Counted from the first letter of the stretch, positions 43,288 to 51,452 are shown. The stretch: DNA of 64,000 nt from Chryseobacterium shigense (GCF_900156575.1 NZ_FTNY01000006.1:1-64000); one strand, 5' to 3'. Numbers and translations: made by a program. Notes: generated by a model from the sequence alone, not told the origin.

Positions 43288-44238
43288 ATGAGAAAACTAT
43301 ATGCTATCGTATGTTTAGCTCTTTTGTCAAATGCATACAAAGCACAAGAATCACTACCATACTATCAGCAATATCTTTTGGATGGTGAATTCCTGTTCAA
43401 CCCAGCTCAGTACGGTAAGACAGATTACGTACAGCTTAATGCTAATTACCACAAACAATTTGACAAGTTTAGCGATTCTCCAAATACGCAGTCTATAGGA
43501 ATTAACGGGAACATTTTCGACAGGGTAGGAGCAGGGCTCTCTATTTTTAGAGACAGCAATGGACCTATTTCTGCAGGCGGTATTACAGCGGGAGCTTCAT
43601 ACTTTATTCCACTAAGCAGTGAAGGAGAAAGAAAAGACCAATTCTCTTTCGGTACTAGTGTTTCATTTTATAATATGAACTTTGACTATACTTCAGTGAA
43701 TGTTGAAGATGGTTACGATCCATTATTGATCGGAAAAGAAGGGAATATTTTTATGGCTTATGCCAACTTTGGTGCTGCGGCTACTTACAGAAACATCTTC
43801 GCAGGAATCTCTGTAAATGATATTGCGTTAAGCAACGATAAGGCCATCGTCAACGGAATCGAGCCTTCACCAATTAAATTCTTCTTAAACTTAGGATATG
43901 ACTGGCATTTTGCTGACAATATCTTTATAACGCCATCTGCGTTGATCAACCTGAATACCAATTCAACAAGAATGATCGACTATAACCTAATGGCCACTTT
44001 CTTTAACGACATCAACTCGTTCTCTGCCGGTGTAAGCTACAGAACGGTACAGAACAGATTTGACAGCCAACAACTACAGGTGGCACCCGTTGTTAAAGTG
44101 AGAGTTAATAAATTAATGATCGGAGCTACTTACAACATCGGAATGTCTGATATTCAGACGTATGGTGGAAACAGCTTTATGCTGAGCTTAGGGTATAACT
44201 TTGATAACTTTATTAATCACAGAGGATATAGATATTAA
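43288..44238 (+). CDS. PorP/SprF-family outer-membrane protein
   Basis: 316 residues. Signal peptide about 1-19 (ending AYKAQ). The mature part opens with SLPYYQQYLLDGEFLFNPAQYG, the PorP/SprF signature, and continues as a beta barrel. PorP/SprF proteins serve the type IX secretion system; single copies near large secreted proteins often help one cargo, while those alone in the genome serve gliding or secretion in general. No cargo gene adjoins here, so its partner is not visible. Confidence 0.88.
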   Translation: MRKLYAIVCLALLSNAYKAQESLPYYQQYLLDGEFLFNPAQYGKTDYVQLNANYHKQFDKFSDSPNTQSIGINGNIFDRVGAGLSIFRDSNGPISAGGITAGASYFIPLSSEGERKDQFSFGTSVSFYNMNFDYTSVNVEDGYDPLLIGKEGNIFMAYANFGAAATYRNIFAGISVNDIALSNDKAIVNGIEPSPIKFFLNLGYDWHFADNIFITPSALINLNTNSTRMIDYNLMATFFNDINSFSAGVSYRTVQNRFDSQQLQVAPVVKVRVNKLMIGATYNIGMSDIQTYGGNSFMLSLGYNFDNFINHRGYRY

Positions 44239-44261
44239 TCTGATTAATTTAAATAAATTTG

Positions 44262-44288
44262 AGCTCTGAAATTTTCAGAGCTTTTTTT
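44262..44288 (+). terminator. terminator touching the hemW start codon
   Basis: AGCTCTGAA (44262-44270) pairs with TTCAGAGCT (44274-44282), loop ATT, T7 to 44288. The hemW ATG begins at 44289. Confidence 0.8.
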
Positions 44289-45413
44289 ATGATATACATT
44301 CACATTCCTTTCTGCAAACAGAAATGCAGCTACTGTAATTTTCACTTTTCCACATCTTTGAACTTCAAGGATGAAATGATCAGTGCCATGAAGACTGAAA
44401 TCAGGCTCCGGAAAAACGAATTAGACAATAAAAATTTAAAGTCACTGTATTTTGGTGGAGGCACTCCTTCCATTCTTTCAGCAGATGAAATCACTTCAAT
44501 GATCGATGAAGTGTTGAAATACTTCAGTTTCGACCGTGATATTGAAGTTACTTTAGAGGCCAATCCTGATGATCTGGACAAACATTTCTTGCAACAGCTT
44601 TCCAAATCCCCTGTCAACAGACTCTCGATTGGTACCCAGAGCTTTTTTAATGAAGATTTAAAATTGATGAACCGTGCTCATAATGCCTCGGAAGCAGAAG
44701 GTTCTATTAAAAGGGCGCAGGATTTTGGGTTTGAAAACTTAAGTATCGACTTAATTTACGGTTCGCCAACCTCCAATCTGGAGATTTGGAAAGAGAATTT
44801 AAACAAAACGATTGCTCTTGAAGTCCCCCATATTTCATCTTATGCATTGACTGTTGAGCCGAAAACGGCTTTGGAGAGCTGGATTTTGAAAGGTAAAGTA
44901 GCCAGCCCAAAAGAAGAAGAACAGAATAAAGAGTTCTATTATCTCTCAGATTTTCTAAAAGACAACGGATTTGACCATTATGAGGTCTCTAATTTTGCAA
45001 AACCCGGCTTTTATTCAAGACATAATTCGGCTTATTGGAAGTATAAAGAGTATCTGGGAATAGGCCCATCTGCCCACTCATACAACGGATTTGATGTCAG
45101 AAGCTGGAATGTTGCGAACAACCAGCAGTATATTAAAAAACTCCATACCGGAATCCTTGCCAAAGAAGAAGAAATTCTTTCGCAAAACGATCAGTTCAAT
45201 GAAATGATTATGATTGGCCTTAGAACGATTTGGGGGGTAGATATTGAAAGTCTGAAGAGTAAATTCGATGTTCGGACCCATGAGCATTTCCAACATGAAA
45301 TACAATCGAAAATTGAAGAAGGCATTCTGGTAATTGAAAATAATCATCTTAAAATTCCTGAAAAACACTGGTTTATGGCAGATGGAATTGCTTCTGATTT
45401 ATTTTTGGTATAA
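44289..45413 (+). CDS. hemW: radical SAM heme chaperone HemW
   Basis: 374 residues from ATG 44289. The radical SAM cluster is Cys9-x3-Cys13-x2-Cys16 (FCKQKCSYCNF) with the following Phe that marks HemW rather than HemN coproporphyrinogen oxidase. Other blocks: YFGGGTPSILS and LSIDLIYGSPTS, and YEVSNFAKPG with HNSAYW. HemW inserts or transfers heme in respiratory proteins. An upstream TTG (44259) would lie inside the terminator hairpin, so it is rejected. Confidence 0.93.
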   Translation: MIYIHIPFCKQKCSYCNFHFSTSLNFKDEMISAMKTEIRLRKNELDNKNLKSLYFGGGTPSILSADEITSMIDEVLKYFSFDRDIEVTLEANPDDLDKHFLQQLSKSPVNRLSIGTQSFFNEDLKLMNRAHNASEAEGSIKRAQDFGFENLSIDLIYGSPTSNLEIWKENLNKTIALEVPHISSYALTVEPKTALESWILKGKVASPKEEEQNKEFYYLSDFLKDNGFDHYEVSNFAKPGFYSRHNSAYWKYKEYLGIGPSAHSYNGFDVRSWNVANNQQYIKKLHTGILAKEEEILSQNDQFNEMIMIGLRTIWGVDIESLKSKFDVRTHEHFQHEIQSKIEEGILVIENNHLKIPEKHWFMADGIASDLFLV

Positions 45414-45464
45414 CGTTTATTAATGTATATTTGAAAGTATACTTTAAATAAAAAATGATTAACC

Positions 45465-47054
45465 ATGAGAAAAAACTTACTATTATTTTTTCTTTTTTTT
45501 AGTGCTTTCTATTTTTCCCAAAAACCGATTTTTACAAAAGCAAAAGTTAATGCTGTGAATGTGTACAGATCTTCTGCTGAGCTTCAGAATTCGGTGAGCG
45601 TTTCGCTTCCTTCTGGAACGTCAGAGGTTGTTGTAACTAATATTTCAGATGAGATTGTGGAAAAATCGATACAGATTAATACTAATAATAAAGATATTTC
45701 TATCCTTTCTGCGCAATATAGAAGCAGCTACAATTCGAATTATTTTGAGAATAATAATCCTAATGGGAAAAGAATTAAAGACAGCATTGCTATCTTAGAA
45801 AATCTCAGCACGAAAATCAATATTGAGCGACAGACGAATGAAAAGACATTGGAACTGTTAGACAAAAATCAGGGACTGTTGGTGGGAAGCAATACCTCCA
45901 CTGTAGCCCAATTGATGCAACTTACCGAATATTATAAAACCAAAAGAAACGAAATAAGTATAGCACAGCTTGATATCAATAAAAAATATACACAAACCAT
46001 TCTGAAACTTGAGACTTTGAGAAGTCGTCTGAAAGCCAACACAGAAGCTGAAGAAACTTTTTCTGATGGCGTTCTTGTTCTGAGAATCGTAAGTGGTGCA
46101 GGAGGAAATGCAAAAATGGATCTGGGGTATTTGGCGGAGAATGTTTTTTGGGAACCGTTTTATGAAGTGAAAGGTAATAAATTGACTGAGCCTTTAGATG
46201 TGACTTTTAAAGCAAAGGTAAGACAGGATACCGGACTTGACTGGAAAGGAGTAAAGCTTTCGCTGATCAATGCAAGATCTTCAAGAAATAATGAGGCTCC
46301 AACTATGAACCCGTGGTTTTTGAATTCTTACAAGAATGAAGAAAGAGAAACCTATAGTTATTCCAGCAAAAAAGATACTATGCGATCCCAGAATATTGAG
46401 GAAGTTGTTGTGGTTGGCTATGGTGTTAAAATCAATGAAAATCAGTTAAATGTAAGTTTTGATCCGGATATTCCGTATGATATTTTATCAAACAATGAAG
46501 ATCATTTTATCAACCTAAAACAAATCAAACTTCCGGCGGAATATAAATATTATACCGTTCCAAAATACACTACTACGGCCTATTTGGTCGCAGATATTAA
46601 AGATTTTAACAAGTATAATCTGATTTCAGGTGCTGCCAGTGTGATTTTTGAGAATATGTATGTAGGTGAAACAAGAATCAATCCCAATCAGACAAATGAT
46701 AAAATGAGCATTACCCTTGGTGATGACAAGAAGATTAGTATTCGTAAAGAAATGGTAAATGATAAGGCAAGTGAAAAATTATTCTCTTCCTATCAGGAAA
46801 AAACAATTACTTACGATCTTGTTATCCGAAATAATAAAAAAGAGGCTGTCAATATTGAGATCCGGGATCAGATTCCTTTGAGTAAGGATGAATCTGTAAA
46901 GATTGAACTTCTTCAAAGTGATAATGCAGACCTGGATAAAGAGAAAGGATTTTTACTGTGGAACGTTAAAATTTCATCATCTGAAACAAAAAAATTCAGG
47001 GTAAGCTATAAAGTAAGATACCCGAAAGATTTTTCAATCAGCAATCTTAATTAA
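45465..47054 (+). CDS. DUF4139/DUF4140 (MuiA-like) exported protein with a TonB-box-like insert
   Basis: 529 residues. Signal peptide about 1-18 (ending AFYFSQ). The DUF4140 N-terminal coiled-coil region (about 85-200: ILENLSTKINIERQTNEK, LKTLRSRLKANT) is followed by the DUF4139 beta domain from about residue 215 to the end (EPFYEVKG, TYDLVIRNNKKEAVNIEIRD, SYKVRYP). Between them residues 311-321 read IEEVVVVGYGV, the motif in which SusC/RagA-type receptors carry their conserved N-terminal box; elsewhere this protein has no barrel. The function of this family is unknown despite the name mucoidy inhibitor A. Confidence 0.85.
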   Translation: MRKNLLLFFLFFSAFYFSQKPIFTKAKVNAVNVYRSSAELQNSVSVSLPSGTSEVVVTNISDEIVEKSIQINTNNKDISILSAQYRSSYNSNYFENNNPNGKRIKDSIAILENLSTKINIERQTNEKTLELLDKNQGLLVGSNTSTVAQLMQLTEYYKTKRNEISIAQLDINKKYTQTILKLETLRSRLKANTEAEETFSDGVLVLRIVSGAGGNAKMDLGYLAENVFWEPFYEVKGNKLTEPLDVTFKAKVRQDTGLDWKGVKLSLINARSSRNNEAPTMNPWFLNSYKNEERETYSYSSKKDTMRSQNIEEVVVVGYGVKINENQLNVSFDPDIPYDILSNNEDHFINLKQIKLPAEYKYYTVPKYTTTAYLVADIKDFNKYNLISGAASVIFENMYVGETRINPNQTNDKMSITLGDDKKISIRKEMVNDKASEKLFSSYQEKTITYDLVIRNNKKEAVNIEIRDQIPLSKDESVKIELLQSDNADLDKEKGFLLWNVKISSSETKKFRVSYKVRYPKDFSISNLN

Positions 47055-47070
47055 ATACACGATTATTCAC

Positions 47071-47078
47071 TATTTTTG
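47071..47078 (+). promoter_or_regulatory. -7 promoter box TATTTTTG of murI
   Basis: Exact TANNTTTG, ending 18 bases before TTG 47097. A TTG at 47076 overlaps the box itself and so cannot be the start. Confidence 0.55.
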
Positions 47079-47096
47079 TATAAAATTTCAGCTCAC

Positions 47097-47927
47097 TTGA
47101 AAACTAAAAAGCAAGATTATTCACATCTTTCACCAGGCCAGCCTATCGGTATTTTCGATAGTGGGGTGGGAGGTCTTACCGTAGCCAAAGAGATCAAAAG
47201 ACTTCTTCCCCACGAAGACCTGATTTATTTTGGGGATACCAAACACCTTCCTTACGGTGAAAAGTCGAAAGATGCGATCATAGAATATTCTACCAAGATC
47301 ACCAATTTTCTGCTTCAGCAAAACTGTAAAGCGATTGTTATTGCCTGCAACACGGCTACAGCCAATGCCTTGAACGAGGTAATGCAGTCTGTGAATGGGA
47401 AAGTTCCGGTCATCGATGTTATTAATCCCGTTGCTGAGAAAGTAGCTTATGAAATTCATAATAATGTCGGGGTGATTGCTACAAAAGCAACTGTAAATTC
47501 AGGGTTGTATAAAAAAAGTATCCGCAAGCAGAATAAATGGATCAAAGTAGACGAGCTGGCGACTCCGTTACTGGTTCCTGCCATTGAGGAAGGATTCAAG
47601 AACCATCCGATTACGCATGCCATCATTTATAATTATTTGAGCAACAAAAAACTGAAGAATATTGAAACATTAATTCTTGGCTGTACCCATTATCCGCTGT
47701 TGATTGATGAGATCAAACAATACTATGGAAACCGGGTCCGGGTCATAGATTCTCCCAATATTGTGGCCAATCATCTGAAGATCATTCTGGATAAATATCA
47801 TCTCATGAATGACAATAATCCAAAACCCAACTACCATTTTTATCTCTCTGATCTGACGAAAAACTTTGAAAAGATCTCTAAAAAATTCTTTGGCAAAACC
47901 ATCGATTTAGAATTGAAAGTATTATAA
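47097..47927 (+). CDS. murI: glutamate racemase
   Basis: 276 residues from TTG 47097 (leucine codon read as Met), the only plausible start downstream of the -7 box. It converts L-glutamate to D-glutamate for peptidoglycan. Motifs: PIGIFDSGVGGLTVAKEI (catalytic Asp), IVIACNTATANAL (first cysteine) and LILGCTHYPLLIDEI (second cysteine). Followed by a strong terminator, so it is the last gene of its unit. Confidence 0.95.
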   Translation: MKTKKQDYSHLSPGQPIGIFDSGVGGLTVAKEIKRLLPHEDLIYFGDTKHLPYGEKSKDAIIEYSTKITNFLLQQNCKAIVIACNTATANALNEVMQSVNGKVPVIDVINPVAEKVAYEIHNNVGVIATKATVNSGLYKKSIRKQNKWIKVDELATPLLVPAIEEGFKNHPITHAIIYNYLSNKKLKNIETLILGCTHYPLLIDEIKQYYGNRVRVIDSPNIVANHLKIILDKYHLMNDNNPKPNYHFYLSDLTKNFEKISKKFFGKTIDLELKVL

Positions 47928-47930
47928 TAC

Positions 47931-47967
47931 AAAAGCTGTTTCCCCGGAAACAGCTTTTATTTTTTTA
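47931..47967 (+). terminator. terminator of murI
   Basis: AAAGCTGTTTCC (near 47932-47943) pairs with GGAAACAGCTTT (near 47946-47957), then TTATTTTTT. Strong stem. Confidence 0.85.
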
Positions 47968-47987
47968 CTGGAAAATAGAAGAGCTAT

Positions 47988-48587
47988 TTAAGACTCTACA
48001 ATCACCATTTCGCTTTTCAGCCTTCTTTTGGGAGTGACTTCCGGATGATTGCTGTCGTTGTCAGCTCTTTTTCCGATCGCAACGGCGAAAAGTGTTTCGT
48101 AAGAATCGTTTTTCAGTATTCTGTCATATGTTTCAGTTTCAATACCTTCCATTGGAGTAGAATCAATTCCCATGGCAGCACATGCAGAAAGGAGGACGCC
48201 CAGGGAAAGATAAACCTGGTGGCCCATCCATGAACGGATAGCATCTTCACCTTTGGGCTTTACCATGGTTCTGTAATAATTAACCGAGCCTTCAGGAAGA
48301 TTTTCTTCGATTTGTTTTTCAAATTCTTCCGGATTTTTCATGACCTGAAATACAATCACATGGCTGCTTTCCAATACTTTCTCCTTATTAAAATAAGAGG
48401 CTTCTGCCAGTTGCTCTCTGATTTCGGGAGTAGTAATGAAAATAAAATTCCATGGCTGACTGTTAATAGAAGACGGGCTTAAATTAAGGACCTCTTTCAG
48501 TTCAGCAATCTGTTCTGCACCGATTTTGCCTTGAGGATTATACTTTTTTACAGTATACCTGTTTTTCATTTGTTGTAAAAAGTTCAT
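47988..48587 (-). CDS. nitroreductase-family NAD(P)H oxidoreductase
   Basis: 199 residues, the size of a single-domain FMN nitroreductase. Motifs: KNRYTVKKYNPQGKIGAEQI (FMN phosphate site), LNLSPSSINSQPWNFIFI and WMGHQVYLSLGVLLSACAAMGIDSTPMEG with the GIDSTPMEG loop typical of NfsB/YdgI. It reduces nitroaromatics or quinones, using FMN with NAD(P)H. Divergent from an HxlR-type regulator across an 84-base gap, with a shared operator-like inverted repeat. Confidence 0.9.
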   Translation of the reverse strand: MNFLQQMKNRYTVKKYNPQGKIGAEQIAELKEVLNLSPSSINSQPWNFIFITTPEIREQLAEASYFNKEKVLESSHVIVFQVMKNPEEFEKQIEENLPEGSVNYYRTMVKPKGEDAIRSWMGHQVYLSLGVLLSACAAMGIDSTPMEGIETETYDRILKNDSYETLFAVAIGKRADNDSNHPEVTPKRRLKSEMVIVES

Positions 48588-48596
48588 AAATTATTG

Positions 48597-48609
48597 TACT
48601 ATCATTTTT
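48597..48609. promoter_or_regulatory. left arm of an operator-like inverted repeat
   Basis: TACTATCATTTTT (48597-48609) is the exact reverse complement of AAAAATGATAGTA (48656-48668). The left arm also forms a small palindrome ACTAT...ATAGT at 48598-48614. Likely binding site of the adjacent HxlR regulator (see findings). Confidence 0.55.
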
Positions 48610-48616
48610 ATAGTTA

Positions 48617-48624
48617 CAAAAGTA
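48617..48624 (-). promoter_or_regulatory. -7 promoter box TACTTTTG of the nitroreductase gene
   Basis: Exact TANNTTTG on the minus strand, 29 bases before the nitroreductase ATG, inside the divergent gap. Confidence 0.6.
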
Positions 48625-48636
48625 ATTTAAGTTTAC

Positions 48637-48644
48637 TACCTTTG
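48637..48644 (+). promoter_or_regulatory. -7 promoter box TACCTTTG of the HxlR gene
   Basis: Exact TANNTTTG, 27 bases before the HxlR ATG. It faces the nitroreductase promoter across only 12 bases, so the two polymerases would compete. Confidence 0.6.
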
Positions 48645-48655
48645 CAATAACGGTA

Positions 48656-48668
48656 AAAAATGATAGTA
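48656..48668. promoter_or_regulatory. right arm of the operator-like inverted repeat
   Basis: AAAAATGATAGTA, exact inverted copy of 48597-48609. It lies in the transcribed part just past the HxlR promoter box and ends four bases before the ATG. Confidence 0.55.
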
Positions 48669-48671
48669 TAA

Positions 48672-49022
48672 ATGTATACCATAGATAACAAAGAATATCC
48701 TTGCTGTACCAGCGTAACGATGAAGTTTATAGGAGGAAAGTGGAAGGCCGTTATTTTATTTCACCTGATAGGTGGTGCCAAAAGATATAATGAATTAAGA
48801 AAGCTGATTCCTACAATTACAGAACGAACCTTAAGTCTTCAGCTGAAACAGCTTGAGGAAGATCACATCGTCAACAGAAAGGTCTATACAGAAAAACCCC
48901 CGTTAATGGTAGAATATACCTTAACCGATTTTGGAAAGACTTTACTGCCGGTACTGGAAGCGATTACCAACTGGGGCATTGCTGCACCGGATCTTTCCGT
49001 AAAAAAAATAATCAGGAATTAA
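48672..49022 (+). CDS. HxlR-family winged-helix regulator
   Basis: 116 residues. HxlR signature: MKFIGGKWKAVILFHLIGGAKRYNELRKLIPTITERTLSLQLKQLEEDHIV, a winged helix. Two adjacent Cys (Cys11-Cys12, in PCCTS) sit just before the helix-turn-helix; in several HxlR/DUF24 family members a Cys at this site senses quinones, diamide or aldehydes by disulfide or thiol modification. The divergent nitroreductase is a typical target. Its stop codon overlaps the convergent rsmD stop region by four bases. Confidence 0.92.
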   Translation: MYTIDNKEYPCCTSVTMKFIGGKWKAVILFHLIGGAKRYNELRKLIPTITERTLSLQLKQLEEDHIVNRKVYTEKPPLMVEYTLTDFGKTLLPVLEAITNWGIAAPDLSVKKIIRN

Positions 49023-49591
49023 ATTTCCTGATTATCTTCTTTATTCGCTTCGAAAAAACTGAAACTTACATTTCCGTATTTTCGGGTATCTATTAAATTC
49101 GGGTGCTCAAGTTTCATCCTGCTCTGATGTTCTATGATCAGAACCCCATTCTGTTTCAGGTATTTATTGTTCAGAACCAAAGACAGAAGCTCGTAATATT
49201 TCTTCTCTTCCATTTCAAAAGGAGCATCAGAAAATACAATCTCGAAACTTTTCTTGTTTCTGAATTTTTTAAGCCAGTCAAAAACATCACCTCTCTGAAC
49301 ACTGATCTGTTTGGACATATCCAAATCTGAAGCTGTAGCATTGATGAAGCTGGTGTGTTTGGGATTCAATTCAACAGAAGTGATATCCTGACATCCTCTG
49401 GATGCAAATTCGAAAGTGATAGAAGCAATACCGGCAAAAAGATCAAGCACGGAAATGGATTGCATATCATATTTGTTTTCCAGGATGCTGAATAGCGCTT
49501 CCTTCGCAAAATCTGTAGTAGGGCGTACTTCAAAATTTTTAGGAGCGGCTATTTTTTTAGCTTTCCATTTGCCTGAGATTATTCTGAACAT
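49019..49591 (-). CDS. rsmD: 16S rRNA (guanine966-N2)-methyltransferase RsmD-like
   Basis: 190 residues. SAM-dependent methyltransferase: VLDLFAGIASITFEFASRG (motif I) and SVELNPKHTSFINATA. RsmD modifies G966 in 16S rRNA. Motif IV should read (N/D)PP(Y/F), but here it is Asp122-Ala123-Pro124-Phe125 (VFSDAPFEM). Asp and Phe are retained, the first Pro is replaced. DUF3822 follows upstream on the same strand, a common Bacteroidota neighbour. Confidence 0.88.
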   Translation of the reverse strand: MFRIISGKWKAKKIAAPKNFEVRPTTDFAKEALFSILENKYDMQSISVLDLFAGIASITFEFASRGCQDITSVELNPKHTSFINATASDLDMSKQISVQRGDVFDWLKKFRNKKSFEIVFSDAPFEMEEKKYYELLSLVLNNKYLKQNGVLIIEHQSRMKLEHPNLIDTRKYGNVSFSFFEANKEDNQEI

Positions 49592-49666
49592 ATTTATTTA
49601 GTTGTTAGATCGGAGGTGACGGGCGGCAGGTAGTTGCATTTGGAAACTTATTCTGCTGCCAGTAAC

Positions 49667-50383
49667 CTAATTAAGTATAAAATTCTTATTGGGAATATTG
49701 TCAAAGACAATCCTCATATTTTTAACGAATTTCTGAAGCTCAGAAATAAAAGTTTCGTTTTCTGTCGTTTCGCCATACGCATAAAAGTTGGTCTCATTAA
49801 TTCCGAAACCTATTTTACTCAGCGTAAACATGACGAAATAAAGAAAATCTACTTCAGAATTCACATCCAGGTTATTGTATAAGATCACCTTCTTGTTATC
49901 GATGGCAAAAAATTCACACTGGTTATGATAAAGATTGATATGGATTTCTTTATTATTCTTATGATGAATAGAGTTTAAAAACTTTTCTCCTGAAAAATTA
50001 AAATGAACGGGAACGGCCAGTTCTTTTATTTTCTTGTAAAAGTTTTTAGGGAACGTGTAATAAAACTGTACCCCGAATCTTTTGTTGACAGAAAGCATCA
50101 GCTCTTCTTTTTCTCTGTCTGCCGGGGCATTGAAAGCTATCAGTTCAAATCCTGCATCATGTTCTGAAAATCCTTCCGGCATCAGCGTAAAATGATTCAG
50201 GGCAGAAATCACATGGATCTCTTCAAACCTTTGTTTCAGTAAAATTTCATCAAGTTTATCCTCGATTAAATTTTCCGGGGTTTCTTCGGTAACGAAATAA
50301 GACTTTTCCTCCAGAATGCTTTTGTTTTTCGCGATCTGGTAGATTAATCCGTCTTTGGTAAAAAGTAAATTAAGTACGTTCAT
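49667..50383 (-). CDS. DUF3822-family protein
   Basis: 238 residues. The family begins with a strand-rich opening (MNVLNLLFTKDGLIYQI) and has actin/hexokinase-like ATPase traits in other species; here residues such as NLYHNQCEFFAI and KKVILYNNLDVNSEVDFLYFVM are visible in the second half. Function unknown. It sits just upstream of rsmD, probably in one operon. A -7 box (50397-50404) lies 14 bases before its start codon. Confidence 0.82.
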   Translation of the reverse strand: MNVLNLLFTKDGLIYQIAKNKSILEEKSYFVTEETPENLIEDKLDEILLKQRFEEIHVISALNHFTLMPEGFSEHDAGFELIAFNAPADREKEELMLSVNKRFGVQFYYTFPKNFYKKIKELAVPVHFNFSGEKFLNSIHHKNNKEIHINLYHNQCEFFAIDNKKVILYNNLDVNSEVDFLYFVMFTLSKIGFGINETNFYAYGETTENETFISELQKFVKNMRIVFDNIPNKNFILN

Positions 50384-50396
50384 ATTTCAATTGAGG

Positions 50397-50404
50397 CAAA
50401 TTTA
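50397..50404 (-). promoter_or_regulatory. -7 promoter box TAAATTTG of DUF3822-rsmD
   Basis: Exact TANNTTTG on the minus strand, 13 bases before ATG 50383. It overlaps the stop codon of the upstream Smr gene. Confidence 0.5.
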
Positions 50405-50896
50405 GTGAAATTCTATCATAACGGCACCTGATTGATGATGAAGTATTTCTTTATTGTAAAAATCAATATCTGACTGGCTTTCCAAAACATCCATAACCAT
50501 TCTCTGCAATATTCCGTCACCAATGCCGTGAACGATTTCCAGCCTTTTCAAATGGTGTTTCCTGCAAAAATTCAGAACTTCCATCAGTTTTGCTTTTTGG
50601 ATGAAGAGCCTTTCGAAACTGTCATAATCACTTGGGTTTTTGACCAGATGATGAAAATGCAGATCCAGGACCATATGATTTTTCTGGTGTTTTTTGGAAA
50701 TCACTTTTTGGGGTTCCGCTTTTTTGACGACCCGAATATTGTCATAGAGATCAGCATCTTTAGGAACCAGCTTCTCTTTAGGATACTGATGCGTAAAGCC
50801 GTACTCATCTTTGAAAACAGCAATATTGCCTTTCACAGAAGTAATCACTCCGCTTAAATCCTCATCTACTACAGAAACTTTGTCTCCGATTTTCAT
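50402..50896 (-). CDS. Smr-domain protein with N-terminal KOW/SH3-like domain
   Basis: 164 residues from ATG 50896; a longer frame (to 50959) would overlap the phosphodiesterase gene by 32 bases and add a charged tail, so it is rejected. The N half reads like a small beta barrel (KIGDKVSVVDEDLSGVITSV, GFTHQYPKEKLVP). The C half is an Smr domain (LDLHFHHLVKNP; KRLEIVHGIGDGILQRMVMDVL), a nicking-endonuclease-related domain found in MutS2. RNA- or DNA-binding role likely. Confidence 0.85.
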   Translation of the reverse strand: MKIGDKVSVVDEDLSGVITSVKGNIAVFKDEYGFTHQYPKEKLVPKDADLYDNIRVVKKAEPQKVISKKHQKNHMVLDLHFHHLVKNPSDYDSFERLFIQKAKLMEVLNFCRKHHLKRLEIVHGIGDGILQRMVMDVLESQSDIDFYNKEILHHQSGAVMIEFH

Positions 50897-50927
50897 GTAC
50901 TTGCTGTTTCTTTTATTGTTTTCAAAA

Positions 50928-51425
50928 TTAACTTTTTGGCCCCAGTTCAATGATTTCAAGATCCTTGATGTCTTCTCCTTCCACCACGAAACGCATCATG
51001 GTTCTCATAGTATGCCATCCCTGTTTGCCGCAAGCGCCCGGATTCAGATGCAGAAGATTATTCTTTGGGTCATACATGGCCTTTAGAATGTGAGAATGTC
51101 CTGAAATAAATAGTTTGGGTGCCTTTTCAGAAATCTCTTTGCTGGTGATGGGGGTATATTTTCCGGGATATCCACCAATATGAATCATCAAAACTTCCAG
51201 ATCTTCACAGAAAAAACGGTTCACCTCAGGAAATTCAGCCCTGATTTTGGCATTGTCTATATTTCCGTAAACGCCTTTTAGTGGCTTTATCTTTTCCAGT
51301 TCTTCTATCACCTCGATACTTCCGAAATCTCCGCAATGCCAGATTTCATCAGCTTGCGACGCATATTCTAAAATGCGATCATCTATATAAGAATGGGAAT
51401 CGGAAAGAAGGAGGATTTTTGTCAT
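50928..51425 (-). CDS. YfcE/MJ0936-type phosphodiesterase
   Basis: 165 residues. Calcineurin-like phosphoesterase: LLSDSHSYID (first Asp-His), IWHCGDFGSIEVI (GD), GVYGNID (GN-D) and GHSHILKAMYDP with LLHLNPGACG. It hydrolyses phosphodiesters or phosphomonoesters with two metals; YfcE has no clear physiological substrate. A -7 box lies 19 bases upstream. The Smr gene follows downstream. Confidence 0.9.
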   Translation of the reverse strand: MTKILLLSDSHSYIDDRILEYASQADEIWHCGDFGSIEVIEELEKIKPLKGVYGNIDNAKIRAEFPEVNRFFCEDLEVLMIHIGGYPGKYTPITSKEISEKAPKLFISGHSHILKAMYDPKNNLLHLNPGACGKQGWHTMRTMMRFVVEGEDIKDLEIIELGPKS

Positions 51426-51444
51426 GAAGCTCTGAAAATTTTCA

Positions 51445-51452
51445 CAAAGTTA
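51445..51452 (-). promoter_or_regulatory. -7 promoter box TAACTTTG
   Basis: Exact TANNTTTG on the minus strand, 19 bases before the phosphodiesterase ATG. Confidence 0.55.

Noticed and set aside
50897..50959. Upstream 21 residues of the Smr protein
   Set aside because: They overlap the phosphodiesterase gene by 32 bases, look like shadow sequence, and the conserved domain opening begins at ATG 50896.
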